Shown piece by piece: positions 27,837 to 39,572 of a stretch of 64,000 nucleotides of DNA (its first letter is position 1; each line of letters opens with the position of its first letter). The notes beneath the pieces are model-generated. The model ran no database searches and was not told where the DNA came from. It saw only the letters and a program-made list of their open reading frames with translations. Source of the DNA: Pseudomonadota bacterium (GTDB lineage Bacteria > Pseudomonadota > Gammaproteobacteria > Pseudomonadales > Oceanobacteraceae); the NCBI GenBank assembly GCA_030145845.1, contig JAIXHJ010000002.1, positions 1 to 64,000 on the forward strand. The letters are read 5' to 3'. Position numbers and translations under genes: made by a program.

Positions 27837-28688
27837 TCAGTGCAGGTTCCGCTCCGGAAACAGGTCATTAATATCCTGTTCATCAAAGACATAGTGCTGC
27901 TGGCAGAACTCACAGGTGATGTCGATCTGGCCCAGCTCATGGAGCATGGACTGCAGTTCATCGTAGCCGAGCTGATGCAGCGCCGTGGCGGTCCGGTCTT
28001 TGGAACAGGTGCAGAAGAAGGACAGTGCCGAGGCCGGGTAGACGCGGGTCTGCTCTTCATGGAACAGGCGGTGCAGCAGTTCTTCGGCCGGCAGCTGCAG
28101 CAGTTCTTCGTCTTTGACGGTGGACGCCAGATGGCTGATGCGGTCCCAGGCGTCTTCGTCATCGCTGGCTGCGGCAGGCATTTTCTGCACCATCAGGCCG
28201 GCGGCAGAGTTATCACCACAGGCCAGCCAGAAGCGGGTCGCCAGCTGTTCTGACTGGGTGAAGTATTCTTCCAGGGCCGCGGCGATATTGCCGCCGCTGA
28301 TGGCGGTAATTCCCTGATATTTCTGCCCCTGTTCCGGCTCAATGGTGATAACCAGATGGCCGTCGTCAAAGCTGAGGTCGGCTTCGCTGCTGTCGTGATC
28401 GTAGCGGGCAATGGCGCGCAGCTGGCCCTGATCGCTGGTTTCCGCCTGCAACAGGGAGACGTTGCCGGGCAGACGTACCTGCAGGGTCAGGCGGCCGGCA
28501 AATTTGAGGTTCGAACTGAGCAGGGCGGTGGCGGCCATCAGTTCCCCCAGTGAGCGGCGCACAATCTGCGGATATTGGTGGCGGCGGATCACTTCGCGCC
28601 AGCTGTCGTCCAGATGGGCAATTTCACCGCGCAGGTCGGTATTGTCGAAGCTGAAACGCTGCAGGGTATCGCGGCTGATCTCACTCAT
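27837..28688 (-). CDS. hslO: Hsp33 redox-regulated holdase chaperone
   Basis: Cytoplasmic chaperone turned on by oxidation: four Cys bind zinc when reduced and form disulfides under oxidative stress. 283 residues with C-terminal CTC and CEFC supplying the CXC and CXXC zinc ligands, and the core motif RRSLGELMAATALL. Start at 28688, 1 nt after the hslR stop, so translation is coupled. An in-frame ATG 8 codons upstream lies within hslR. Confidence 0.95.
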   Translation of the reverse strand: MSEISRDTLQRFSFDNTDLRGEIAHLDDSWREVIRRHQYPQIVRRSLGELMAATALLSSNLKFAGRLTLQVRLPGNVSLLQAETSDQGQLRAIARYDHDSSEADLSFDDGHLVITIEPEQGQKYQGITAISGGNIAAALEEYFTQSEQLATRFWLACGDNSAAGLMVQKMPAAASDDEDAWDRISHLASTVKDEELLQLPAEELLHRLFHEEQTRVYPASALSFFCTCSKDRTATALHQLGYDELQSMLHELGQIDITCEFCQQHYVFDEQDINDLFPERNLH

Positions 28689-28689
28689 G

Positions 28690-29088
28690 TCAGTAGTCCT
28701 GATTCTGTGCAAAGCGGCGCATATCGCGGCGCTCTTTTTTGTTGGGTTTGTGGGCCGGGGCCATCATGGATGATTTCATCACGCGCCGGCGTTCGGAATC
28801 GTCCATCCGCTTTTTGATGCTGGCCGGGGTTTCTTCGTACAGCAGGCGCGCTTCCGGCGCTCCGCGGCGCTGATCGGACAGGGCTGTGATCACCACTTCT
28901 TTTTCGTCGAAGCCCTGACGGACGGTCAGGGTGGCACCGATTTCGGCGATCTTGCTGACCTTGCAGCGCTGCCCTTCATAATGCACTTTGCCGCCTTCAA
29001 TGGCGGTTTTCGCCATCGCACGGGTGCGGAAGAAACGGGCTGCCCACAGCCATTTATCAAGACGGATTCGGTCGTTGGCTTCAGTCAT
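28690..29088 (-). CDS. hslR: Hsp15 ribosome-associated heat shock protein
   Basis: 132-residue S4-type RNA-binding protein that binds blocked 50S subunits carrying nascent chains and helps recycle them. The S4 domain is visible as RIRLDKWLWAARFFRTRAMA followed by GGKVHYEGQRCK. The C-terminal tail is strongly basic (KKRMDDSERRRVMKSS, KPNKKERRDMRR). It lies 29 nt after yrfG and 1 nt before hslO, as in E. coli. Confidence 0.95.
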   Translation of the reverse strand: MTEANDRIRLDKWLWAARFFRTRAMAKTAIEGGKVHYEGQRCKVSKIAEIGATLTVRQGFDEKEVVITALSDQRRGAPEARLLYEETPASIKKRMDDSERRRVMKSSMMAPAHKPNKKERRDMRRFAQNQDY

Positions 29089-29117
29089 CTGCTTTCTCGC
29101 TGTCCGGCGCCGGCCGG

Positions 29118-29774
29118 TTAAAAATCCAGTTCATTGAAGTGATGGATGCCGGGGAAACGGTCGCTGGTGACCGGCTCTCTGCGGCTGTCCGGATGAAAAA
29201 TGGCCAGCAGATTGCGGATGCCCCAGCGGGCGGCGGATTCTAACACAGACTCACTGTCGTCGATGAGCAGGGTGCGCGCCGGATCGAAGGCTTCATCGCG
29301 CTGCAGGTGATCCCAGAAGGCCTGGCTTTCTTTCGGCTCCTGATAATCGTGGGAGCTGATGATGCGGTCGACCATGGTATCGAGCCCGGTGTGTTCCATT
29401 TTCAGGTTAACGCTGTCGCGGTGCGCGTTGGTCACGATCACGGTGCGTTTGCCCAGCGCCCGCAGGCGGGCGAGGAAATCCTGCACGTGCGGCCGGAAGC
29501 CGATCTTGTGCTGCACATCGCGCTTCAGTTCCGCCACCGGCAGGCCGGTTAGTTCGGTCCAGTAGTCGAGACAGTACCAGTTCAGGGTGCCGCGCAGACC
29601 GACGAAACTTTTGTTCAGCTCCGCCAGGGCTTCTTCTTCACTCATGCCGTGATGTTCGGCATAGCGCGCCGGAATATGCTGCAGCCAGAAATAGTTGTCG
29701 AAGTGCAGGTCCAGCAGGGTGCCGTCCATATCCAGCAGCACGGTATCAATTTGTTGCCAGTCTGGCAGACTCAT
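29118..29774 (-). CDS. yrfG: YrfG, HAD-family GMP/IMP nucleotidase
   Basis: Cytoplasmic HAD phosphatase; the E. coli homolog hydrolyses GMP and IMP. 218 residues from the chosen start with HAD motif I DMDGTLLDL, motif II IVTNAHRD, motif III Lys in EPKESQAF and motif IV LLIDDSES. The ATG at 29774 (MSLPDWQQIDTVL) matches the family; one at 29804 would add 10 residues and leave only 18 bp to the divergent nudE. Confidence 0.9.
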   Translation of the reverse strand: MSLPDWQQIDTVLLDMDGTLLDLHFDNYFWLQHIPARYAEHHGMSEEEALAELNKSFVGLRGTLNWYCLDYWTELTGLPVAELKRDVQHKIGFRPHVQDFLARLRALGKRTVIVTNAHRDSVNLKMEHTGLDTMVDRIISSHDYQEPKESQAFWDHLQRDEAFDPARTLLIDDSESVLESAARWGIRNLLAIFHPDSRREPVTSDRFPGIHHFNELDF

Positions 29775-29822
29775 AGGGTTATACTCGTCCGATGTCATAC
29801 GCAATATTTAAACAGGGCTGTT

Positions 29823-30367
29823 ATGCATAAAAAACCACAGATTCTGGATCGTCATATTGTGGCGCAGAGCCGTCTGTTCCGGGTGGAGTCGTTCGACCTG
29901 CGTTTCAGTAACGGTGTGGAACGGACTTATGAGCGTCTGGTGCCCGGCGGTTCCGGCGCGGTCATGCTGGTCGCTCTGCTGGATGACGATACCATCGCTC
30001 TGATCAGGGAATATGGGGGCGGTATTGAGGATTACACCCTGACGCTGCCAAAAGGTGCCATTGATATGGGTGAAAGTCTGCGCGAAGCCTGTAACCGTGA
30101 GCTGCAGGAAGAGATCGGTTATGCCGCGCGTGAGTTCACTTTTCTGAAAAAGCTCAGCCTGTCACCCAGTTATATGGCCGGTGGTATCAGTGTGGTGGTG
30201 GCGCAGGATCTTTATCCGTCACAGCTCGAAGGGGATGAGCCGGAACCGCTGGAACTGGTGCCGTGGAAACTGGATAACCTGGCAGAGCTGTATCGGCGTG
30301 ACGATTTCAGCGAGGGGCGCGCTCTGGCCGCCATCACGCTGGCACAGGAATATCTGGCCGGACGTTT

Positions 30368-30392
<25 letters not shown>
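29823..30392 (+). CDS. nudE: NudE, ADP-compounds hydrolase (Nudix)
   Basis: 189 residues. Nudix enzyme that cleaves ADP-ribose, NADH and Ap3A-type compounds. The Nudix box is complete: GAIDMGESLREACNRELQEE followed by IG. The start MHKKPQILDR at 29823 is chosen; the longer open frame from 29649 runs across the divergent yrfG. The 3' end overlaps the convergent histidine kinase gene by 25 bp. Confidence 0.92.
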
Positions 30393-32836
<2,444 letters not shown>

Positions 32837-32890
32837 AATTCATCCTGATGAGGGAGTCCCTGTAACCATAGTTGCTGAACGCGCTTCTGC

Positions 32891-33577
32891 CTATACCGCC
32901 CAGGGCAGAACCAGCGCGTGCAGCGTGGCGGTCAGTGTCATCGCCATGGCAGCATAGGCCGACTGCTGCGGCCCCAGCTCCAGCGCCCGGCTGGTGCCGA
33001 TGGCGTGGGCGCAGATCCCCAGCGTCAGGCCGGTGGTCTGCGGGTCATCCATACGCGTCAGGCGCAGCAGTGGCGGAATCATCAGGGCGCCAAGAATACC
33101 GGTAATGATGACAAAGGCCGAAGCCAGGGCGCTGATGCCTCCCACCTGTTCGGTAATGGCAACCGCCACCGGGGTGGTGATGGATTTGGTGTACATGGTG
33201 GTGGTAATGGCGTCATTACCGATCCAGAAATACGCCATGGCCACCGCACAGGCAACCGTGGTGCCGCTGCCCAGGGTGATGGCGAGGACAATGCGCAGCC
33301 ATTGCTTACGCATGGTATGCAGATACTGATACAGGGGCACGGCCAGCATGACCACCACCGGCCCGAGCATGGTATGCAGGAAGGTACCACCTTCCATATA
33401 GGTGGCGTACGGCACGCCACTCAGTTCCAGCGTCACCACCACCAGAATGATGCCGGTCAGGATCGGCGGCAGAAAGGCGTTGTTGCCGGTGCGGCGGTAC
33501 AGCTGCTGGCCGAGGATAAAGGCGCCGATGGTGAGCGCAGCCCAGAATAGCGGGGTATGCAGCAGGGTGTTGATCAT
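32891..33577 (-). CDS. lrgB: LrgB/CidB family membrane protein
   Basis: 228 residues, entirely hydrophobic with multiple membrane helices. The sequence SITTPVAVAITEQVGG followed later by GICAHAIGTSRALE is the LrgB signature. LrgAB/CidAB proteins were proposed to act as holin/antiholin-like proteins and in several bacteria take part in pyruvate or small-organic-acid transport. It overlaps lrgA by 4 nt (ATGA), so the two are translated together. Confidence 0.92.
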   Translation of the reverse strand: MINTLLHTPLFWAALTIGAFILGQQLYRRTGNNAFLPPILTGIILVVVTLELSGVPYATYMEGGTFLHTMLGPVVVMLAVPLYQYLHTMRKQWLRIVLAITLGSGTTVACAVAMAYFWIGNDAITTTMYTKSITTPVAVAITEQVGGISALASAFVIITGILGALMIPPLLRLTRMDDPQTTGLTLGICAHAIGTSRALELGPQQSAYAAMAMTLTATLHALVLPWAV

Positions 33578-33906
33578 CCGGATTTCCCCCGGCTCATGAT
33601 CCAGGCGCTGACCAGCGCGCCGGGAATAATACTGACCGCCAGAATCACCAGCAGCTCGGTGGCGTGGGCTTCGAGCAGATGCTTCTGGGTGACGATACCG
33701 ACACTGACCGGAATCAGGAACAGCGGCAGCAGCGGCGACAGGGTCTGGGTGATTTTCTGCAGTGCATCCGGAGTCTGGCCGCGCACAATCAACGCCAGCA
33801 GCAACAGCAGCATACCGATGATGGAGGCCGGTACGGGGAGAGAAAACAGCTGCTGCAGAACCCCGCCGAGGAGGAGGAAAACCAGCAGGATAAGAAGGCC
33901 GGGCAT
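33574..33906 (-). CDS. lrgA: LrgA/CidA family membrane protein
   Basis: 110 residues with four membrane helices (LLILLVFLLLGGVLQQLF; VPASIIGMLLLLLAL; LSPLLPLFLIPVSVGI; LLVILAVSIIPGALVSAW). VPASIIGM and FLIPVSVGI are the family signature; LrgA proteins are about 110-150 residues. Start at 33906 with GGAG upstream; the open frame continues through the tRNA gene and is not coding there. Partner of lrgB. Confidence 0.92.
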   Translation of the reverse strand: MPGLLILLVFLLLGGVLQQLFSLPVPASIIGMLLLLLALIVRGQTPDALQKITQTLSPLLPLFLIPVSVGIVTQKHLLEAHATELLVILAVSIIPGALVSAWIMSRGKSG

Positions 33907-33941
33907 GGTCTGCTCCCTGTGGATGAGCTGCTGTTGAATAC

Positions 33942-34026
33942 TGGTGCGGAAGGAGAGACTCGAACTCTCACACCTTGCGGCACTGGAACCTAAATCCAGC
34001 GTGTCTACCAATTTCACCACTTCCGC
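33942..34026 (-). tRNA. tRNA-Leu (anticodon TAG)
   Basis: Full 85-nt cloverleaf including an encoded CCA. Acceptor GCGGAAG pairs with CTTCCGC; anticodon arm CTGGA-TTTAGGT-TCCAG with TAG; long class II variable arm; T arm GAGAGTTCGAGTCTCTC. It lies between lrgA and the divergent permease gene. Confidence 0.97.
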
Positions 34027-34131
34027 GATCAGGGCGCGGATATTATAAAACCTGATCCGGTTTGCCAAGTGCGGTCTCAGCGGCAACAGAATCCTGTATG
34101 CTGCGCATGAATTCTGAACAGGGTGCGATTT

Positions 34132-35148
34132 ATGGGAACGGATCATCGTCTTGCCGGTAATCTGCTGCTGACCGCCGCCGCCGCGGTGGTGGTGATTGCC
34201 GGCATCAAAAGCGCGGCGGCGATGCTGGTGCCGTTTCTGCTCGCCATCTTTATTGCCATCGTCAGTGCACCGGTGATGCACTGGCTGACCCGCCACCGGG
34301 TGCCGGATGTGCTGGCGGTGCTGCTGCTGGTGGTGGCTTTCCTGTTGCTCGGCAGTCTGCTGGCCTCCTTTATCGGTGGCACCATCAACGCCTTCTACAA
34401 GGATGTGCCGGTGTATGAACAGAAACTGCAGGCGCTGACATCACAGGGCGTGCAGTGGCTGCGCAGCCTGGGGGTGGAGGTGGCGGATAATGTGATCCGC
34501 GAATACGTGAACCCCGGGGTGGTGATGAAAACCGTGGCCTCGGTGTTCAATGGTCTCGGTGGCGTGCTGACCAATACCTTTCTGATTCTGTTTACCGTCA
34601 TTTTTATTCTGCTGGAAGCGTCCGGTTTTCCGCGCAAGGTGAAAAAGGCCTTCGGTGAACAGACCCTGGCCTTCCAGCACTTTGAACGTTTTACCCAATC
34701 GGTGCAGCGTTATCTGCTGATCAAGACCATCGTCAGTTTCGGCACCGGCGGTACCGTGGCGCTGTTGCTGGCTCTGCTGGGGGTGGATTACTGGGCGTTG
34801 TGGGGGCTGGTGGCGTTCCTGCTGAATTACATTCCCAATATCGGTTCCATTATTGCGGCGGTACCGGCGGTGCTGATTGCCCTGATTCAGCTCGGCCCGG
34901 GCGTGGCGGCGGCGACGGCGGCGGTGTATGTGATCGTGAATACCCTGTTCGGCAATGTGGTGGAACCGCGATTGATGGGGCGTTCGCTGGGGTTGTCGAC
35001 GCTGGTGGTCTTCCTGTCGTTGGTCTTCTGGGGCTGGATTCTCGGTCCGGTGGGAATGCTGCTGTCGATTCCACTGACCATGGTGGTGAAAATCGCGCTG
35101 GAAACCAACCCTCAGTCGCGCTGGATTGCCACACTGCTGGATCACTGA
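34132..35148 (+). CDS. AI-2E family transporter (PerM/YhhT-like)
   Basis: 338-residue inner-membrane protein with about eight helices. The family signature is present: a first helical pair (AMLVPFLLAIFIAIVSAPVMHWL), a central loop, FLLNYIPNIGSIIAAVPAVLIAL and NVVEPRLMGRSLGLSTLVVFLSLVFWGWILG. Members include TqsA (autoinducer-2 export) and Na+/H+ exchangers; the substrate here is unknown. The start is ATG 34132 with AGGG upstream; an in-frame GTG at 34123 is less likely. Confidence 0.88.
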   Translation: MGTDHRLAGNLLLTAAAAVVVIAGIKSAAAMLVPFLLAIFIAIVSAPVMHWLTRHRVPDVLAVLLLVVAFLLLGSLLASFIGGTINAFYKDVPVYEQKLQALTSQGVQWLRSLGVEVADNVIREYVNPGVVMKTVASVFNGLGGVLTNTFLILFTVIFILLEASGFPRKVKKAFGEQTLAFQHFERFTQSVQRYLLIKTIVSFGTGGTVALLLALLGVDYWALWGLVAFLLNYIPNIGSIIAAVPAVLIALIQLGPGVAAATAAVYVIVNTLFGNVVEPRLMGRSLGLSTLVVFLSLVFWGWILGPVGMLLSIPLTMVVKIALETNPQSRWIATLLDH

Positions 35149-35224
35149 CGGGCAGGGCAAAGAAGGGTAAAAGTCCTGCCCGGCGGCAGTGCGGGGCAGT
35201 ACACTGAAAGACTCGGAGGTGACT

Positions 35225-35914
35225 ATGAAATCCATTCTGCTGGTTGATGATGACTACGAACTCGGCGAGCTGCTGCATGAGTACCTGTCGATGGAAGGCT
35301 TCGATCTGACAGCGGTACAGGATGGTGAAAGCGGTCTGCAGAAAGCGCTGTCCGGTGATTTCGACCTGATCCTGCTCGACGTGATGCTGCCGAAAATGAA
35401 CGGCTTCGAAGTGCTGAAAAAGCTGCGTGAAGACTCGGCTGTGCCGGTCATTATGCTGACCGCGCGCGGGGAAAGTGTGGACCGCGTGCTGGGGCTGGAA
35501 CACGGTGCCGATGACTATATTCCCAAGCCTTACCACCACCACGAGCTGGTGGCGCGCATCAAGGCCCTGTTCCGCCGCATCGATCTGGCCTCCGACAGCC
35601 CGGTGAAAACCCCGGGCACGATGAACGTCGGTGAACTGCAGCTGAACATGACCAAACGTGTGGTGACCCTGAGCGCTGAGGAAGTGCCGCTCACCGGGGC
35701 TGAATTCGGCGTCCTGCAGTGCCTGATGGAACACGTTGGCGAACTGGTGGATAAAGACACCCTGTCGCTGGCGGCCCTTGGCCGTCCGCTGATGGCCTAC
35801 GACCGCTCCATCGACATGCACGTCAGTAACCTGCGTAAGAAACTTGGCCACCGGGAAGACAACTCGGACTGGATCAAAACCGTCCGCTCGCGCGGGTATA
35901 TGCTGGTGCCCTGA
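35225..35914 (+). CDS. cpxR: CpxR-like OmpR-family response regulator
   Basis: 229 residues. Receiver domain with phosphorylated Asp52 in LLLDVMLPKMNG, then winged-helix DNA-binding domain ending IDMHVSNLRKKLG and RSRGYMLVP. VMLTARGESVDRVLGLEHGADDYIPKP is very close to CpxR, the envelope-stress regulator. Start at 35225 with GGAGGTG upstream. The histidine kinase start overlaps its stop codon (TGATG), so the pair is one operon. No cpxP lies nearby. Confidence 0.87.
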   Translation: MKSILLVDDDYELGELLHEYLSMEGFDLTAVQDGESGLQKALSGDFDLILLDVMLPKMNGFEVLKKLREDSAVPVIMLTARGESVDRVLGLEHGADDYIPKPYHHHELVARIKALFRRIDLASDSPVKTPGTMNVGELQLNMTKRVVTLSAEEVPLTGAEFGVLQCLMEHVGELVDKDTLSLAALGRPLMAYDRSIDMHVSNLRKKLGHREDNSDWIKTVRSRGYMLVP

Positions 35915-37245
35915 TGCGCTGGTACCGCTCCCTCTTTTTTAAAATCTTTCTCTGGTTCTGGGGCGTTATTTTTGTCGCCATGTGGGCGGCTGTGCTGACC
36001 AATGACTGGATCGAGGAAGATTACTACCGTCAGGCCTCCCAGCGTGAACTGATGCATCTGGTGCAGATGATGGACCGTGAGCGGCCCATCATTGCTGAAG
36101 GACGCAAGCTGTGGCGCAAGTTCCGCCCGGGCTGGAATCTGGTGGCGGTACCGGTGGATATGCTCAGTCAGCTGCCTCACGATCTGGAAGAGTTTGTCGA
36201 GCAGGCGGCGGCGGAAGACGCTGTGCTGTGGGGGCAGAATGACGGCTGGCTGATGATCGGCCCGCTGCAGCGGCAGAATTATCTCTATATCGCCGTTACC
36301 CGGACCGGCTGGCAGAGTGTGCTGGATAATGAAAACCGCTGGCTGGTACCGGCGGCGGTGGTGGTGGTGGTGACCCTGCTGTGCTTTATCCTGGCCTGGA
36401 GCCTGACCGGGCCGATCCGCCGGCTGCAGACGACAGTCCGCCAGCTGGGGGACGGCAACTTTGATGTTTCCGGTCTGCGCCGCGACCTCTACCGCCACGA
36501 TGAAATCGGCTCGCTGGCCGGCGAAGTGGTGGATATGGCCGGTGCTCTGCAGCGCCTGTTGCACAGTCATCAGCAGTTGCTGAGGGATGTTTCCCACGAG
36601 CTGCGTTCCCCCCTGACCCGGCTGCAGATTGCACTCGGCATTGCGCGCAAAAAAGACAGCGACGGCCTGCTGGCGGCGGAACATAACCGCATCGAGCGGG
36701 CGGTCGGACAGGTGGATGCACTGGTCAGTCAGATTCTCGATCTGGCCCGTCTGCAGCAGCAGGATTCGCAGGCGCTGCAGACCGAACCCCGTTCACTGGC
36801 GGCGCAGATCCGCCTGTGGCTGCAGGATGCTGAGCTGGAAATTGCGCAGCGCAAACTGACGCTGCAGGCCGACCTGACGGCGGATGCGTTCCGCTGCGAC
36901 TGGGACTGGATTCTGATCGAGCGCGCCTTCGATAATCTGCTGCGCAACGCCATCCGTTTTTCACCGGAGGGTGGCAGACTCACGGTCCGGGTGCGTATCA
37001 GGGGTGAAAAAGTCGCCATTACCGTGACCGATGAAGGGCCGGGGGTGCCGGCGGAAGAGCTGCAACGTATCTTCGATCCTTTCACTCAGGTGGACCCGGC
37101 GCGGGACCATGCTGCCGGTGGTTACGGCATCGGGCTGGCGCTGGTCAAGCGGATTGTTGAGCTGCATGGCGGAATCATCAACGCAGCGAATGCATCACCC
37201 GGTCTGACGGTAACAATGTGCCTTCCGACCCGTCCAAAGCCCTGA
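35914..37245 (+). CDS. cpxA: CpxA-like sensor histidine kinase
   Basis: 443 residues, inner membrane. First helix about 8-29 (FKIFLWFWGVIFVAMWAAVL), periplasmic domain about 30-145, second helix about 146-167, HAMP domain (TGPIRRLQTTVRQLGDG), HisKA DVSHELRSPLTRL with His228, HATPase with GYGIGLALVKRIVELHGG. Translation is coupled to the CpxR-like regulator. The periplasmic domain is not similar enough to E. coli CpxA to be sure of the same signal. Confidence 0.85.
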   Translation: MRWYRSLFFKIFLWFWGVIFVAMWAAVLTNDWIEEDYYRQASQRELMHLVQMMDRERPIIAEGRKLWRKFRPGWNLVAVPVDMLSQLPHDLEEFVEQAAAEDAVLWGQNDGWLMIGPLQRQNYLYIAVTRTGWQSVLDNENRWLVPAAVVVVVTLLCFILAWSLTGPIRRLQTTVRQLGDGNFDVSGLRRDLYRHDEIGSLAGEVVDMAGALQRLLHSHQQLLRDVSHELRSPLTRLQIALGIARKKDSDGLLAAEHNRIERAVGQVDALVSQILDLARLQQQDSQALQTEPRSLAAQIRLWLQDAELEIAQRKLTLQADLTADAFRCDWDWILIERAFDNLLRNAIRFSPEGGRLTVRVRIRGEKVAITVTDEGPGVPAEELQRIFDPFTQVDPARDHAAGGYGIGLALVKRIVELHGGIINAANASPGLTVTMCLPTRPKP

Positions 37246-37396
37246 TCTGGGGCATTTTCTGACCACTCCCATAGCGGATTAGGTGGAAAAGGCAATAGGT
37301 TTTTGGTAGAAAGTACGGCCCTTATGCCCCGTGATCTGGACGACATTGATTGCACAGCCGGGCATTTATACAACGCGACGAAACTGGATGAGCACT

Positions 37397-38659
37397 ATGT
37401 CAGAAGATTTAAAACAAGCAGCTCTGGACTACCATCAGTTCCCTAAGCCAGGCAAGATCAGCATCGAACTGACCACTCCGGCCCAAACTTCCCGTGACCT
37501 GTCACTGGCGTACAGCCCGGGTGTGGCTGAGCCGGTGAAGGAAATCGCTGCTGACCCGGAAAATGCCTATAAATACACGGCCAAGGGCAACCTGGTTGCC
37601 GTAATCTCTGACGGTACTGCCATTCTGGGTCTGGGTAACCTGGGTCCTCTGGCTTCCAAGCCGGTGATGGAAGGGAAATCCCTGCTGTTCAAACGCTTTG
37701 CCGGCGTTGACTCCATTGATATCGAAGTTGAGCACGAAAGCCCGCAGGCGTTTATTGATACTGTCCGCCGTATCGCCAACACTTTTGGCGGTATCAACCT
37801 GGAAGACATCAAAGCACCTGAGTGTTTTGAAATTGAACGCACACTGATCGAACAGTGTGATATTCCGGTATTCCACGACGACCAGCACGGTACCGCAATC
37901 GTAACCGTTGCCGGTGCCCTGAATGCACTGGAAATCGTCGGTAAGAAAATCGAAGACGCCAAAATGTGTGTACTGGGTGCCGGTGCCGCTGCGATTTCCT
38001 GCTCCAAGCTGCTGATTCTGGCTGGCATGAAGCCGGAAAACATCTTTATGTGTGACCGTAAAGGCGTGATTCATTCCGGTCGTGATGACCTGAATCAGTA
38101 CAAGCAGGCGTTCGCGGTAGAAACTGACAAGCGTACCGTTGACGATGCCCTGGCGGGTGCGGACATCTTCCTGGGTCTGTCCGGTCCGAACATGGTGACC
38201 GGTGAGCAGATCAAAGCGATGGCGGAAAACCCGATCATCTTTGCCTGCGCTAACCCGGTACCGGAAATTATGCCGGAAATCGTTGCTGAAGCACGTCCTG
38301 ACGCGATCATGGCGACCGGCCGTTCTGATTACCCGAACCAGGTAAACAACGTACTGGGCTTCCCGTTCATTTTCCGTGGTGCGCTGGATGTCCGTGCAGC
38401 CCGCATTAACGAAGAAATGAAACTGGCTGCCGCGAAAGCACTGGCTGGTCTGGCGAAAGAGCCTATCACTCAGGAAGTGCTCGACGCCTACGGTCTGGAC
38501 TCTCTGGAATTCGGTAAGGAATACATCATTCCTAAAGCCGTTGATTCCCGTCTGCTGGGTGTCGTATCCAACGCTGTGGCTCAGGCCGCTGTGGATACCG
38601 GTGTTGCGCGTCAGCCGCTGCCAGCTAACTACCCGCTGAAGTCTCTGGCAGATATCTGA
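37397..38659 (+). CDS. Malic enzyme (malate dehydrogenase, oxaloacetate-decarboxylating), short form
   Basis: About 420 residues. Oxidatively decarboxylates malate to pyruvate with NAD(P)+. N-terminal malic domain (SLAYSPGVAEPVKEI, GLGNLGPLASKPVMEGK, FHDDQHGTA) and Rossmann domain (VLGAGAAAISCSKLL), ending at the catalytic unit. The phosphotransacetylase-like C-terminal domain of the long MaeB type is absent. Start ATG 37397 or 37388 (MSTMSEDL); both are plausible. Codon use is strongly optimised, like glnA, suggesting high expression. It is followed by a strong terminator. Confidence 0.9.
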   Translation: MSEDLKQAALDYHQFPKPGKISIELTTPAQTSRDLSLAYSPGVAEPVKEIAADPENAYKYTAKGNLVAVISDGTAILGLGNLGPLASKPVMEGKSLLFKRFAGVDSIDIEVEHESPQAFIDTVRRIANTFGGINLEDIKAPECFEIERTLIEQCDIPVFHDDQHGTAIVTVAGALNALEIVGKKIEDAKMCVLGAGAAAISCSKLLILAGMKPENIFMCDRKGVIHSGRDDLNQYKQAFAVETDKRTVDDALAGADIFLGLSGPNMVTGEQIKAMAENPIIFACANPVPEIMPEIVAEARPDAIMATGRSDYPNQVNNVLGFPFIFRGALDVRAARINEEMKLAAAKALAGLAKEPITQEVLDAYGLDSLEFGKEYIIPKAVDSRLLGVVSNAVAQAAVDTGVARQPLPANYPLKSLADI

Positions 38660-38684
38660 TATCTGACCGGATACTGTGCAGCGT

Positions 38685-38713
38685 AAAAAACCCGGCTCCG
38701 GCCGGGTTTTTTT
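38685..38713 (+). terminator. Terminator of the malic enzyme gene
   Basis: CCCGGC 38691-38696 pairs with GCCGGG 38701-38706, loop TCCG, A6 before and T7 after; it may act in both directions. Confidence 0.92.
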
Positions 38714-38730
38714 ATGTGCTCTGAAGGCTG

Positions 38731-39489
38731 TCAGTGCAGCAGGTAATCGGCCAGCAGCTTCTGGTAGCTTGCCATGATGTGCTGATAATCCCCGTTTTCA
38801 CGGATGATGCGCAGGCCTTCATCAAAGGCGTTGCGCACCGCTTCAGAATGAAAGGCGATGTAGTAGTAATAGGAATCGAACAGCCGCTGGAAGCGGTACT
38901 GACTGTGCAGCCTGGCATCATTGGGGGATAAACGGCGCAGCTGGCTGAGGTAATAGCGGAAGATGGTCTGGTCGAGAATCAGTATATCGGACTGATGACT
39001 GAACAGGGAGGCCACCTGACGGCTCTGATCTGAATATTCGGTGTACTGCGGACTGCGGCTGACGGCAGCGGCATAAGGGGCAGGCAGCAGGTGGGTGGCA
39101 TTATTGAAGGCGCTGACCCGGTAGTGGCTGAGGTCAGCAACAGAATTGACGGTGACTTCCGGGGTGTCCAGCGTCACCGCCAGGTTCTGCAGTTCGAGCA
39201 GGGGCTGCGAAGAAAAATAAGCACCCGGTGAGGCATTCACATTACTGATGCAGGCGACATCCAGCATCCCTTCATTAAAGGCGTGGACGTTGTCAGTATT
39301 GCTGCCATAACTGATTTTCAGCTGATAGCCCTGACTGCTCAGGGCAGCACGCAGGATATCGAGGATAATGCCGCGGTCATTCTGCTGGATAACGTAAGGT
39401 GGAATATAACCGTTACAGCCGACTACCAGAATTTCTGCCCGGAGCGGCAGGATGAACAGCAGCAGAAACAAGGGCAGCAGGCGGCGCAT
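38731..39489 (-). CDS. Periplasmic substrate-binding protein, SBP_bac_3-like
   Basis: 252 residues. Signal peptide about 1-18 (LLPLFLLLFILPLRAEI) followed by a two-lobe binding-protein fold: VVGCNGYIPPYVIQQNDRGIILDILRAAL, GMLDVACISN, and a C-terminal EGLRIIRENGDYQHIMASYQ typical of family 3 amino-acid-binding domains. No permease or ATPase gene is adjacent, so it may be an orphan sensor/binding protein as found in many Oceanospirillales and Vibrio. The ligand is unknown. Confidence 0.85.
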   Translation of the reverse strand: MRRLLPLFLLLFILPLRAEILVVGCNGYIPPYVIQQNDRGIILDILRAALSSQGYQLKISYGSNTDNVHAFNEGMLDVACISNVNASPGAYFSSQPLLELQNLAVTLDTPEVTVNSVADLSHYRVSAFNNATHLLPAPYAAAVSRSPQYTEYSDQSRQVASLFSHQSDILILDQTIFRYYLSQLRRLSPNDARLHSQYRFQRLFDSYYYYIAFHSEAVRNAFDEGLRIIRENGDYQHIMASYQKLLADYLLH

Positions 39490-39527
39490 AAAGACTTCCC
39501 GTCAGACAGATGTATCAGTAATAAGGC

Positions 39528-39555
39528 AAAAAAAAAGCCGGCACAAGGCCGGCTT
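39528..39555 (-). terminator. Terminator of typA
   Basis: AAGCCGGC 39535-39542 pairs with GCCGGCTT 39548-39555; on the minus strand a T-run of about nine follows. It lies after the typA stop codon. Confidence 0.9.
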
Positions 39556-39572
39556 TTCTTATCAGGCAAAAA

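Noticed and set aside
33942..34026. Integration site at tRNA-Leu
   Set aside because: No integrase, no 3' tRNA fragment repeat and no change in composition on either side.
33906..34296. Long N-terminal extension of LrgA
   Set aside because: The extension would translate the tRNA-Leu gene; the ATG at 33906 with a ribosome site gives the family length.
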